This document shows, piece after piece, positions 1 through 6,006 of a DNA stretch of 10,780 bases. The notes below the pieces were generated by a model, which ran no database searches, had not been told where the DNA came from, and saw only the letters and a program-made list of their open reading frames with translations. This stretch comes from an uncultured Clostridia bacterium (GTDB lineage Bacteria > Bacillota > Clostridia > Monoglobales > Firm-18): NCBI GenBank assembly GCA_937914775.1, contig CALDNB010000261.1:1-10780 (forward strand), written 5' to 3'. Both the position numbers and the translations under genes were made by a program. Positions within the stretch are counted from its first letter, which is position 1, and each line of letters starts with the position of its first letter.

Positions 1-251
1 CACTTCTAAACAGAGAACAGGCTGCAACAATGCTTACAAGAGCATACAGCAAAGACAAAGTAACTTATGAAAAACCTGCAACATTCGCAGACGATGCTAA
101 GATTGATGACTGGGCAAAAGACAGCGTTTACTTTATGGCATCTAAGAAAATCATCAACGGCGTTGGGGACAATAAATTTGCACCTGACGATAACTGTTCA
201 AGAGAACAGGCAATAATAATTGCGGCGAGAATGGTTGCTAACTTAAAATAG
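1..251 (+). CDS. SLH-domain surface protein, C-terminal end only (5' end outside window)
   Basis: This is the last 82 codons of a gene that begins before the window; the open frame runs from base 3 to a TAG at 249-251. The residues cover the end of one SLH repeat (NREQ motif) and one complete final SLH repeat ending in SREQ and a helix. SLH repeats anchor exported proteins non-covalently to (usually pyruvylated) secondary cell-wall polymer. The sequence aligns without gaps to the end of the next gene: bases 1-251 match 1116-1366 with about 29 mismatches by hand count, and the last 73 residues differ at 6 positions. The two genes are therefore tandem paralogs. It differs from its paralog mainly by extra lysines (K for N, Q and G), giving a more basic final repeat. 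A strong terminator follows directly. The N-terminal domain cannot be seen. Confidence 0.9.
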   Translation, partial: LLNREQAATMLTRAYSKDKVTYEKPATFADDAKIDDWAKDSVYFMASKKIINGVGDNKFAPDDNCSREQAIIIAARMVANLK

Positions 252-257
252 TTTTTT

Positions 258-286
258 AAAAGCCAAGTTTATCTTGGCTTTTTTTT
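258..286 (+). terminator. Intrinsic terminator of the first SLH gene
   Basis: A 10-bp perfect stem (258-267 with 273-282) encloses a TTTAT loop and is followed by a T run to 286, seven bases after the stop codon. The core GCCAAG/CTTGGC resembles the next SLH gene's terminator core (GCCGAG/CTCGGC). The A-T to G-C change is compensated on both sides of the stem, as expected if the terminator was duplicated with the gene and kept its pairing. Confidence 0.92.
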
Positions 287-287
287 G

Positions 288-316
288 TTGACTAAAAAAA
301 AAGACTGTGCTATAAT
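288..316 (+). promoter_or_regulatory. SigA-type promoter of the complete SLH gene
   Basis: The -35 is TTGACT (288-293), the spacer is 17 bp, and the -10 is a perfect TATAAT (311-316) preceded by TGC, an extended -10. Expected start of transcription is near 323, leaving about 30 nt of leader with a GGAGGG ribosome binding site at 341-346. It is among the strongest promoters in the window by consensus, in keeping with a highly expressed surface protein. It starts two bases after the upstream terminator's T run. Confidence 0.88.
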
Positions 317-352
317 CAACATATATATTACTATATAAATGGAGGGAAAAAA

Positions 353-1366
353 ATGAAAAAAATTATTTCTTTAATCCTGGCAATAATTATGGTATTTACA
401 TGTGTGTCAGTATTGGCTGACAGCGGAGTGGGCGACGAGAATGCAAACAAATATGCCGCATCAATTGCAAAATTAGAAGTACAAAAAGTAAAAGATAACG
501 CATATACTTTCAAATTCCTGTTTGGTTTGCATCCTTATACTAAACATGCTTATACATATGTTGAAACACCGGTAAGTATAAAAGCCGAGTATTCTGTAAA
601 TGGCGAAGAATGGAAGACAGTAGCAATAAAAGAAAAAGTTACTACAGCAAAAGAATTAGTGGCACTTGACGGAACAGTACTAAATACAGCAAATGTAGTT
701 TTTAAAGACACAGATTATGTGGAATTCCGTTTGTTCTATATCAGCAAAAACTCTGACGGAACAGAGACAGTATCTGAACCATCAAATATTTTGTCAATCG
801 GCGAAAAAGTTGAAGCACCTGTAGAGCCTGAAGTACCTGATGTGCCGGAACTAATCTGTTCAGACTGGGCAAAAGAAGAACTTGCAAAAGCAGAAGCGGT
901 AATTCCCGAAAGCCTGAAAACTGCAGATTTGACAAAAAATATTACAAGAGCAGAATTTGCTGCAGTTGCAGTAAAAGCATACGAAGCATTAAAAGGAACA
1001 AAGGCAGAGCCTGTAGCAACAAATCCTTTTAATGATACTGAAGACGTTGAAGTATTAAAAGCATTTAATATCGGTATCACAACAGGAACAAGCGAAACAA
1101 CATTCGAGCCAAGTGCACTTCTAAACAGAGAACAGGCTGCAACAATGCTTACAAGAGCATACAGCAAAGAAAAGGTAGAATTTGAAAAACCTGCAACATT
1201 TGCAGACGACGCTAACATTGATGACTGGGCACAGGACAGCGTTTACTTTATGGCATCAAAAGGTATCATCAACGGTGTTGGGGACAACAAATTCGCACCA
1301 GACGATAACTGCTCAAGAGAACAGGCAATAATAATCGCAGCAAGAATGGTTGCAAATCTTAAATAA
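353..1366 (+). CDS. Exported SLH-domain surface protein
   Basis: A 337-residue exported protein. Residues 1-22 are a Sec signal peptide (KK, a hydrophobic core, then VLA before the likely cut). Residues about 25-155 form an unrecognised domain rich in predicted beta strands, possibly an immunoglobulin/Fn3-like sandwich. A short proline/glutamate linker (EAPVEPEVPDVPE) leads into three SLH repeats at about 167-215, 224-272 and 283-337. Their signature motifs are TRAE, NREQ and SREQ; the first repeat is the most divergent. SLH triplets bind secondary cell-wall polymer, so the protein should sit on the cell surface with its N-terminal domain displayed. The ATG at 353 is fixed by GGAGGG eight bases upstream and by the signal peptide. 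The preceding gene is a close tandem paralog. The family is clear; what the N-terminal domain binds is unknown. Confidence 0.92.
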   Translation: MKKIISLILAIIMVFTCVSVLADSGVGDENANKYAASIAKLEVQKVKDNAYTFKFLFGLHPYTKHAYTYVETPVSIKAEYSVNGEEWKTVAIKEKVTTAKELVALDGTVLNTANVVFKDTDYVEFRLFYISKNSDGTETVSEPSNILSIGEKVEAPVEPEVPDVPELICSDWAKEELAKAEAVIPESLKTADLTKNITRAEFAAVAVKAYEALKGTKAEPVATNPFNDTEDVEVLKAFNIGITTGTSETTFEPSALLNREQAATMLTRAYSKEKVEFEKPATFADDANIDDWAQDSVYFMASKGIINGVGDNKFAPDDNCSREQAIIIAARMVANLK

Positions 1367-1369
1367 TTT

Positions 1370-1396
1370 AAAAGCCGAGCGTTGCTCGGCTTTTTT
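1370..1396 (+). terminator. Intrinsic terminator of the second SLH gene, abutting the next gene
   Basis: An 11-bp stem (1370-1380 with 1384-1394) with a GTT loop runs into six T residues, four bases after the SLH stop codon. The T run ends only about five bases before the ribosome binding site of the nitroreductase gene. That gene must therefore be read by transcripts passing through this hairpin, or from a promoter I do not recognise. Confidence 0.9.
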
Positions 1397-1401
1397 AAAA
1401 A

Positions 1402-1407
1402 GGTGAG
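1402..1407 (+). promoter_or_regulatory. Ribosome binding site that sets the nitroreductase start
   Basis: GGTGAG (within AAAAAGGTGAG) lies four bases before the ATG at 1412. It rules out the longer reading from a TTG at 1382, which would begin inside the upstream terminator hairpin and read through this site. Confidence 0.75.
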
Positions 1408-1411
1408 AATA

Positions 1412-1918
1412 ATGACAGAAAAACTATGTGAAAGATACAGCGTAAAAGCATATAAAGATACACCCGTTCCAAAAGAAATACTTGATAAAATAATAAAAGC
1501 GGGTACCTGCGCACCGACGGGAAGAAATTTGCAGTCTCCAATTATACTTGCGGTGACAGATAAAAAAATGAGGGATAAATTATCCCGTATGAATGCTGAA
1601 ATTTTAGGAACAGATACTGACCCCTTTTACGGTGCGCCAGTAGTACTGGTAGTACTTGCAAAAAAAGATGTAAACACATATTTGTATGACGGAAGCCTTG
1701 TAATGGGCAATCTCTTAAATGCCGCACACTTTTTGGGACTTGGCGGTTGCTGGATACACCGCGCAAAAGAAATGTTTGAAACAAAAGAGGGAAAAGATAT
1801 TCTTTTATCTTTAGGAATAACAGAAGAGTACGAGGGCATAGGCAATTGTGTAATCGGTTACCCCAGTCAAACAGGAGCCCCTAAGCCGAAAAAAGAAAAT
1901 TACGTATACTATATATAA
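1412..1918 (+). CDS. Nitroreductase-family FMN oxidoreductase
   Basis: A 168-residue member of the compact nitroreductase fold: FMN-dependent, NAD(P)H-using, usually a cytosolic homodimer. Visible hallmarks are the N-terminal ERYSVKAY (the family's RRSxRxF phosphate-binding region, residues 7-14), CAPTGRNLQ (33-41) before the FMN site, DGSLVMGNLLNAAHFLGLGGCW (split here as DGSLVMGN at 93-100 and LGLGGCW at 108-114), and VIGYP (147-151). All core motifs are intact and the length fits small clostridial members. The natural substrate cannot be read from sequence; nitro compounds, quinones and flavins are typical in vitro. It follows the SLH terminator by 15 bases and precedes the sialidase-like gene by 42 bases with no evident promoter between, so those two are probably co-transcribed. 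Confidence 0.88.
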   Translation: MTEKLCERYSVKAYKDTPVPKEILDKIIKAGTCAPTGRNLQSPIILAVTDKKMRDKLSRMNAEILGTDTDPFYGAPVVLVVLAKKDVNTYLYDGSLVMGNLLNAAHFLGLGGCWIHRAKEMFETKEGKDILLSLGITEEYEGIGNCVIGYPSQTGAPKPKKENYVYYI

Positions 1919-1960
1919 ATTGCAATTCAAATTAATAATTCTAAAAAGGGAGTTTTCTGT

Positions 1961-2990
1961 ATGGCGGACAATATAAGAATAAAACAGATACACACTAATT
2001 TTATGGTGTGCGAACCGTCGTTAAGACGTACTGCAAACGGGGAACTTTTGTGCCTTTCTCTTTGTGACGGGTTTGGTGAGCCACACCCTTTAAACAGAGT
2101 GTATGCTTTTCACAGTAAAGACAATGGTGAGACCTGGTCTGAAAAGCAACTTGTAGGTGAAGAAGACGGTACTGCCGCTTATGTAACAGAAGTGTCTGTG
2201 TTTGGTGACGTAATAACAGCGTATATGCCTACCTTTATTAATGAGGGGCTTTGGTGGGACTGCAAGATGGCTAAAAGTTACGACAATGGTTATACCTGGG
2301 AAAAAGTCGGCAACTCTCCCGTATTTGATAAGTACTGCTATTTAAGGGCGGCAATTAAAAATGCAGAGGGAGAAATTGTAATTCCCTATCAGTATTTCCC
2401 TGTAAGCGACGAAGAATATGAACGAATACTTCGTGAGGGTGGAAACAATACATTTTGCAAAGTAACAAATATAACATATTGTGAAAACGGTGTGCTGATA
2501 AGTAAAGACGGCGGGAAGACCTATGAAAGATTTATGGCAAATCAGATAAGTTTTAAAGATGGCTGGGTATGGACAGAGCCGACAGTTGCAAAATTATCCG
2601 ACGCTACACTTACGATGCTTATAAGAACAAATGGGCTGGTTGTGGCGTTGTGATTCAAAAGACGGAGGAAGAACCTGGTCTGAAACATATCAGACCGATA
2701 TTCCAAATCCTTCTAACAAACCAAAACTGATTGAAATGGACAAGGGAAGAATTGCATTAATCAGTACTCCGAATAATGATGAAAAACGCAAAAACAAACC
2801 CGAGTCCCGTTATCCCCTTGAACTTTGGATATCTGATGATGATATGAAAACATGGGGGTATAAACAGGTAATTACCGATTTCCCCGGAATGTATTGTTAC
2901 GCCGAGGGATTTTATGAAGACGGACATATTCATTTCGCAGTAGAGCATAACAGACACACATTGTTGTACGTTGATGTAAAAGTGGATTAA
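1961..2990 (+). pseudogene. BNR/Asp-box sialidase-family protein, interrupted by a +1 frameshift
   Basis: The gene starts at ATG 1961 (AAGGGAG eight bases upstream), but its frame stops at 2651-2653. The continuation is in the next frame and runs to TAA at 2988-2990. Dropping one G from GGG at 2633-2635 joins them into a 342-residue protein reading RTNGWLWRCDSKDGG across the repair. Five Asp-box motifs (S-x-D-x-G-x-T-W) then lie at about residues 52-59, 106-113, 181-188, 232-239 and, degenerate, 291-298. Together with PNPSNKPKLI and the C-terminal AVEHNRHTLLYVDV this fits the BNR_2 sialidase-like six-bladed propeller. There is no signal peptide, so it would be cytoplasmic. Real sialidase activity is unproven, since many such proteins act on other sugars. 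The rest of both halves looks under selection, so the break is either recent or a sequencing error. Confidence 0.8.
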
Positions 2991-3022
2991 AAAAATGGTC
3001 AGAAAAACTTCTGACCATTTTT
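2991..3022. terminator. Bidirectional terminator between convergent genes
   Basis: A perfect 14-bp stem (2991-3004 with 3009-3022), with ATGGTCAGAA as its core and an AAAC loop, has A residues on the left and T residues on the right. It therefore gives a U tract in both directions. It begins one base after the sialidase-like stop and two bases from the deacetylase-like stop on the other strand, serving both. Confidence 0.9.
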
Positions 3023-3024
3023 TA

Positions 3025-3957
3025 TTATACTAATTCATCGGCAAATATATATTTGTATCCGTTTTCAAAACAAATTCTTGCTGCAGTAAGAAGTTTCTGC
3101 GGGAAATCTGGCTGATAGTTAAAGTAGTCTTTATAGAAATACTGTTCGTGTGTTGCGTATGCAATATACTCGGCACCATTATTAATGTTCTCTGTAAGAC
3201 CTTTTATGATGGCTTCCTCGTCATTTAAGTTGATGTTAGGTGAGTTTGTCATAGGCTTAAAGTACATACCTGTTTCTTCGTCAAATATTGCATCAAAGTT
3301 AAATCTTACTTTATTTGCCTGTTCATTTGTCAGGTGATTGTAACTTGCAATAGAGCGGCTGATTGCCTTGTCGGGGGTTATTCTTGTAAACAACGCTGTT
3401 TCAGGTTTTCTGTTGTTCATAAGTCTTTGTGCATGTCCGTAAGGTAATGAGTCGGGGTCGCCGTTATAAGGTGTTTTGTCGCCTACTGAACATCCCATAA
3501 CTTTAATTCCGCCGTCCTTTAATGCCATAACACCCTCTTTGCTGATAGGTAACCAGTGAGGAACTACTGCCAGTGAAAAACTGTTGTCACCTGCAAAACG
3601 TTTAACTTCTGCTACAGTTCTGTCAAAGTTGATTTTTACAGTTTCGTAGTCGGCATTAGCATAGGGATAGTCGGGAAATTCCTGTTTTGAGTGGAAACCG
3701 AATTTTAACCAGTCTGATGCTTCTTCAAACTCTTTTTTGTAAGCGTCAGTCATTTCTGATAAAGTAAATTCGTCTTCCCCATAGAAAAAGTCAGTTCTGT
3801 AAAATATGTTTAACTGAACTTTCATTCCGTATTTGTCATGACCCTCTTTTAAAAGTTTCAAAAACTCGTTGTCAAAAATTGATTTTGGTTGTTTGCGTGT
3901 GATGTCACGAAATACCCAGATTACGTCATCAATAAAGAAATAACATTTTTTATCCAA
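3025..3957 (-). CDS. Putative polysaccharide deacetylase-like (NodB-fold) hydrolase
   Basis: A 310-residue protein with no signal peptide. The N-terminus CYFFIDDVIWVFRD (5-18) resembles the first strand of the NodB/GH57-like TIM-barrel superfamily, with a D-D pair at 10-11. FGFHSKQEFPDYPY (86-99) supplies a histidine like the deacetylase metal-binding H. A late ATHEQYF near the C-terminus could be the second catalytic histidine. No closer family name is certain. I place the start at a TTG (3957-3955), because AGGAG at 3970-3966 is correctly spaced for it; the GTG at 3966 that would add three residues lies inside that site. It converges on the sialidase-like gene and diverges from the AraC regulator, its likely controller. 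Removal of acyl groups from a sugar is the best guess, so treat the function as tentative. Confidence 0.6.
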   Translation of the reverse strand: MDKKCYFFIDDVIWVFRDITRKQPKSIFDNEFLKLLKEGHDKYGMKVQLNIFYRTDFFYGEDEFTLSEMTDAYKKEFEEASDWLKFGFHSKQEFPDYPYANADYETVKINFDRTVAEVKRFAGDNSFSLAVVPHWLPISKEGVMALKDGGIKVMGCSVGDKTPYNGDPDSLPYGHAQRLMNNRKPETALFTRITPDKAISRSIASYNHLTNEQANKVRFNFDAIFDEETGMYFKPMTNSPNINLNDEEAIIKGLTENINNGAEYIAYATHEQYFYKDYFNYQPDFPQKLLTAARICFENGYKYIFADELV

Positions 3958-3965
3958 TGTAATCA

Positions 3966-3970
3966 CTCCT
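3966..3970 (-). promoter_or_regulatory. Ribosome binding site that sets a TTG start
   Basis: On the minus strand AGGAG (3970-3966) is followed by eight bases and then TTG (3957-3955). The alternative GTG (3966-3964) overlaps the site by one base and could not be used with it. Confidence 0.65.
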
Positions 3971-3972
3971 GT

Positions 3973-4035
3973 TATAAATTTGTGTTTATTTTAACTGTAA
4001 ACAGAGTAAAAATCAAGTAATAAAACAAATTTATA
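3973..4035. repeat. Inverted repeat bracketing the deacetylase-like promoter; candidate AraC-family operator
   Basis: TATAAATTTGT at 3973-3983 is exactly inverted as ACAAATTTATA at 4025-4035. With a one-base gap the match continues inward by about six more bases (TTTATT). The arm centres are about 52 bp apart, close to five helical turns, so both face the same side of the DNA. One arm covers the predicted start of the minus-strand gene; the other lies upstream of its -35 and touches the -35 of the regulator gene. Binding by the neighbouring regulator is inferred; the region is AT-rich and chance cannot be excluded. Confidence 0.45.
3988..4016 (-). promoter_or_regulatory. SigA-type promoter of the deacetylase-like gene
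   Basis: On the minus strand the -35 is TTGATT (4016-4011), the spacer is 17 bp, and the -10 is TAAAAT (3993-3988). Predicted transcription start is near 3981, giving a leader of about 24 nt to the TTG. The arms of an inverted repeat flank this promoter. Confidence 0.7.
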
Positions 4036-4064
4036 TGGACAAAACAACGATTATTTGATATAAT
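4036..4064 (+). promoter_or_regulatory. SigA-type promoter of the AraC-family gene
   Basis: The -35 is TGGACA (4036-4041), the spacer is 17 bp, and the -10 is a perfect TATAAT (4059-4064) with a TGA extended -10 just before it. Transcription should start near 4071, exactly where the ribosome binding site begins, leaving about 12 nt of leader before the ATG at 4083. Confidence 0.82.
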
Positions 4065-4070
4065 ATTTAC

Positions 4071-4077
4071 GAGGTGG
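4071..4077 (+). promoter_or_regulatory. Ribosome binding site that sets the AraC-family start
   Basis: GAGGTGG lies five bases before ATG 4083. A longer frame from GTG at 4074 would start inside this site and only about three bases after the predicted transcript end, so it is rejected. Confidence 0.75.
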
Positions 4078-4082
4078 AAAGT

Positions 4083-4910
4083 ATGCAGGGCGGAGAATTA
4101 GTATTAAAAAATATTCCTAAAATTGGTTTTGCTCATCATTTTTTTACAGAATACGATTACAAAGCCAACTACGGAACGGGACAGAACGGTATAGAAATCG
4201 TATATATAAAAAAAGGAAATATGACGGCAGAACTGTACGGCAAAACATTTATGGTGGAAGAGGGAAGTTTTTTTGTACTTTTAAGGCATCTGCCAATAAA
4301 CCTATATACTGTAGGCGTTCATTCACATTGCAGCGTTTCCCTTGAGGGTGATTTTGAATTTCTATATACTGAAAACACGGACAATTATAAAAGTGAAAAG
4401 AACGGAATTGTATTGCCCTTTGTGACAAGACCTTTTAAAGAAACGGAGCGTCTTAAAAAAGATTTGTTTTTAGTTGTTTCGGAACTGACAGTATCAAAAG
4501 AACGGAACGAACTTTCAGCAGTATTACTTGCACTTTCCCTTTTGCAAAGACTTGGTATGAATTTTCAGAAAAAACAGGGGGAAAATCAGTCATCGATTAT
4601 TGAATACAAGATAAAAAAATATGTTGCAAATAACATAAGCAATAATTTTGATATAGGGGATATTGCAAAGGAACTTAATATGACGCCCAATTATATAAAC
4701 TCGGTCTTTAAAAAGCGTCAAGGTATAAGTATAAGACAATACATAAATAAAGAAAAAGTATCTTTAATTTGTGAACTGATGCAACACAGAGGAGTTTCTT
4801 TTAAGGTTGCCTGTGAAAACGCAGGAATATTTGATGTGTCTTATGGTTACAGACTATTTAAGAAAAGTATGGGTATAACTACAAAAGAATATATGAACAG
4901 TATAAAATAA
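4083..4910 (+). CDS. AraC/XylS-family transcriptional regulator
   Basis: A 275-residue cytoplasmic DNA-binding protein. Residues about 10-90 look like the AraC-type cupin sensor domain: strand-rich, with GIEIVYIKKG and a later EEGSFFVL, the usual position of the sugar-binding barrel. Residues about 172-275 are the two-helix-turn-helix AraC DNA-binding domain. The first helix-turn-helix contains FDIGDIAKELNMTPNYINSVFK. The second, around GVSFKVACENAGIFDVSYGYRLFK, is followed by the typical GITTKEYM end. Members usually activate nearby carbohydrate genes when bound to a sugar. It diverges from the deacetylase-like gene, whose promoter sits inside a dyad repeat, so that gene is the likely target; autoregulation is also possible because one arm touches its own -35. 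The ligand is unknown. Confidence 0.92.
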   Translation: MQGGELVLKNIPKIGFAHHFFTEYDYKANYGTGQNGIEIVYIKKGNMTAELYGKTFMVEEGSFFVLLRHLPINLYTVGVHSHCSVSLEGDFEFLYTENTDNYKSEKNGIVLPFVTRPFKETERLKKDLFLVVSELTVSKERNELSAVLLALSLLQRLGMNFQKKQGENQSSIIEYKIKKYVANNISNNFDIGDIAKELNMTPNYINSVFKKRQGISIRQYINKEKVSLICELMQHRGVSFKVACENAGIFDVSYGYRLFKKSMGITTKEYMNSIK

Positions 4911-4936
4911 AGCGTTCAACATCGTTGAACGCTTTA
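4908..4936. terminator. Hairpin terminator between convergent AraC and PHP genes
   Basis: A 13-bp perfect stem (4908-4920 with 4924-4936), core AGCGTTCAAC/GTTGAACGCT, has a three-base loop. It starts within the AraC stop codon and ends 11 bases from the stop of the minus-strand gene. The T tract is short on the plus strand (TTTATAT) and slightly better on the minus strand (ATTTTAT), so it may terminate both ways with moderate efficiency. Confidence 0.75.
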
Positions 4937-4947
4937 TATAATTTGAT

Positions 4948-5820
4948 TTACAATTTAATAATATTAGTCCAAGCCATTCGGCCTTTTTCGTCAGCAACTT
5001 CCGCTCTTATAAATTTTTCCTGAGGAGCAATACGGTGGCGCATTTGTGTTACGCCGTTTCCTCTTATGCAGTAGTCTTCACCCCACACCATATTGGAGAA
5101 AAGTGAAATTCTGTCTGCGGGAGAGCAGTTTATTACAATGTCCTCTCTGTCCCGCATTATATGTATCTCAGGACCTTGTGACGAATAGAATTTGCCTTGC
5201 TTTATTGCGGATAATATTTCGTCGTCTGTGGCGTCCTTTTTACATTCCAGCATAATAAAAGATTTGGCGCAGTCGCCCTCGTCGTAGTAGTGGGTATCGT
5301 CTGCTGCAACTAAAGGAAGTATTATTCCCTGATTTGCGCAGGTGTCAACAAAGTGCCCTGCATAAGGTCTTGAGGACTGGTGGGAGTCCGACACGGAATT
5401 ATATATTTCAACGGCGCTTAAATTGCGCAGTTTCTTCATTTGTTCAGGGGTATTAAGGGACCAGGCGGGGTGCGCAAGAATTGCTATGCCTCCGCATCTG
5501 CCAATTTCATCAATAACGGGTTGCGCCTGAGGGTAATCGGGAACATGGGGCTGACGTTTTACGCCTATTCCCAATATATGATAAACGCCAACGGAACTGT
5601 CGCTTTTATTTACGTTATATTCAACTCCTGACAAAATTCTGAGTCCGTTTAAGTTTCCTGCTTCGCTTACTTTCCAGTGGTCAGTAATTGCGATAGCATC
5701 GTAGCCCTCGTTTTTATATATTTCTGCTGCTTCTTCAGGGGATTTTTGTCCGTCTGTTACGGTGGTGTGAAGATGCAGATTTATTTTCATTCGTGTTTTG
5801 CCAAACATATCTACGTACAT
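4948..5820 (-). CDS. PHP-domain metallohydrolase, CehA/McbA-like
   Basis: A 290-residue cytosolic protein with a complete PHP (polymerase and histidinol phosphatase) metal site: HLH (16-18), D23, TDH (46-48), GVEYN with E67, H81, LAHP with H117, and DDTH with D175 and H177. PHP proteins of this type hydrolyse phosphoesters or, in CehA/McbA, carbamates and aryl esters, using two or three metal ions. Residues after about 200 form a beta-rich tail usual in CehA/McbA relatives. I start it at ATG 5820, six bases after AGAGGTG. An ATG 16 codons upstream lies in the promoter's -35 and ahead of the predicted transcript start, so it cannot be used. It converges on the AraC gene and diverges from the phosphoesterase operon, with back-to-back promoters. 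Substrate unknown. Confidence 0.85.
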   Translation of the reverse strand: MYVDMFGKTRMKINLHLHTTVTDGQKSPEEAAEIYKNEGYDAIAITDHWKVSEAGNLNGLRILSGVEYNVNKSDSSVGVYHILGIGVKRQPHVPDYPQAQPVIDEIGRCGGIAILAHPAWSLNTPEQMKKLRNLSAVEIYNSVSDSHQSSRPYAGHFVDTCANQGIILPLVAADDTHYYDEGDCAKSFIMLECKKDATDDEILSAIKQGKFYSSQGPEIHIMRDREDIVINCSPADRISLFSNMVWGEDYCIRGNGVTQMRHRIAPQEKFIRAEVADEKGRMAWTNIIKL

Positions 5821-5826
5821 ATATAA

Positions 5827-5833
5827 CACCTCT
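5827..5833 (-). promoter_or_regulatory. Ribosome binding site that sets the PHP start
   Basis: AGAGGTG on the minus strand (5833-5827) is followed by six bases and ATG at 5820. The predicted transcript starts at about 5833, so the message begins almost exactly at this site, the same arrangement as the AraC-family gene. Confidence 0.75.
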
Positions 5834-5839
5834 TTATTC

Positions 5840-5868
5840 AGTATATCATAAAGTTTTTCATATAACAA
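5840..5868 (-). promoter_or_regulatory. SigA-type promoter of the PHP gene
   Basis: On the minus strand the -35 is TTGTTA (5868-5863), the spacer is 17 bp, and the -10 is TATACT (5845-5840) with TGA extended -10. Its -35 is only ten bases from the -35 of the plus-strand operon promoter, so the two polymerases would sit back to back and may interfere or share a regulator. Confidence 0.78.
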
Positions 5869-5878
5869 GAAATTTCTA

Positions 5879-5907
5879 TTGAAAAAAGCGGAAATTTAAA
5901 GTATAAT
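5879..5907 (+). promoter_or_regulatory. SigA-type promoter of the EEP-MBL-YitT-HisJ operon
   Basis: The -35 is TTGAAA (5879-5884), the spacer is 17 bp, and the -10 is a perfect TATAAT (5902-5907). Predicted start is near 5914, leaving a leader of about 93 nt, much longer than the 12-30 nt leaders of the other promoters here. I see no known riboswitch in that leader. Confidence 0.85.
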
Positions 5908-5917
5908 GAATTCATTA
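5904..5917. promoter_or_regulatory. 14-bp perfect palindrome across the operon's -10 and start site; candidate operator
   Basis: TAATGAATTCATTA overlaps the last four bases of the -10 and extends to just past the predicted transcription start. A dimeric repressor bound here would block the promoter. The protein is unknown and no second copy was noticed in the window. Confidence 0.4.
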
Positions 5918-6006
5918 AAGATAAATCTGGTTATATTTCTTTCTATCTACACATCAAGTAATAACTGTAGTAATGTAAATGAGACATATTTTATGGAGGG
6001 CTTCCT

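Noticed and set aside
736..1218. 160-codon open frame on the minus strand opposite the SLH gene
   Set aside because: Serine/alanine-rich shadow of a clearly coding plus-strand gene; no ribosome binding site or domain.
1382..1411. Ten extra N-terminal residues for the nitroreductase from a TTG start
   Set aside because: They are encoded by the terminator hairpin and the ribosome binding site.
1900..1945. Promoter between the nitroreductase and the sialidase-like gene (TATACT at 1905-1910)
   Set aside because: No -35 at a usable distance, and the hexamer lies in the end of the upstream gene.
2620..2655. Programmed +1 frameshifting in the sialidase-like gene
   Set aside because: No slow codon or stop at the slip site and no internal ribosome-binding-like stimulator seen; a homopolymer change in GGG explains it more simply.
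5914..6006. Riboswitch or attenuator in the long operon leader
   Set aside because: AU-rich, with no strong stem, no U-run terminator and no motif of a known riboswitch class that I can recognise.
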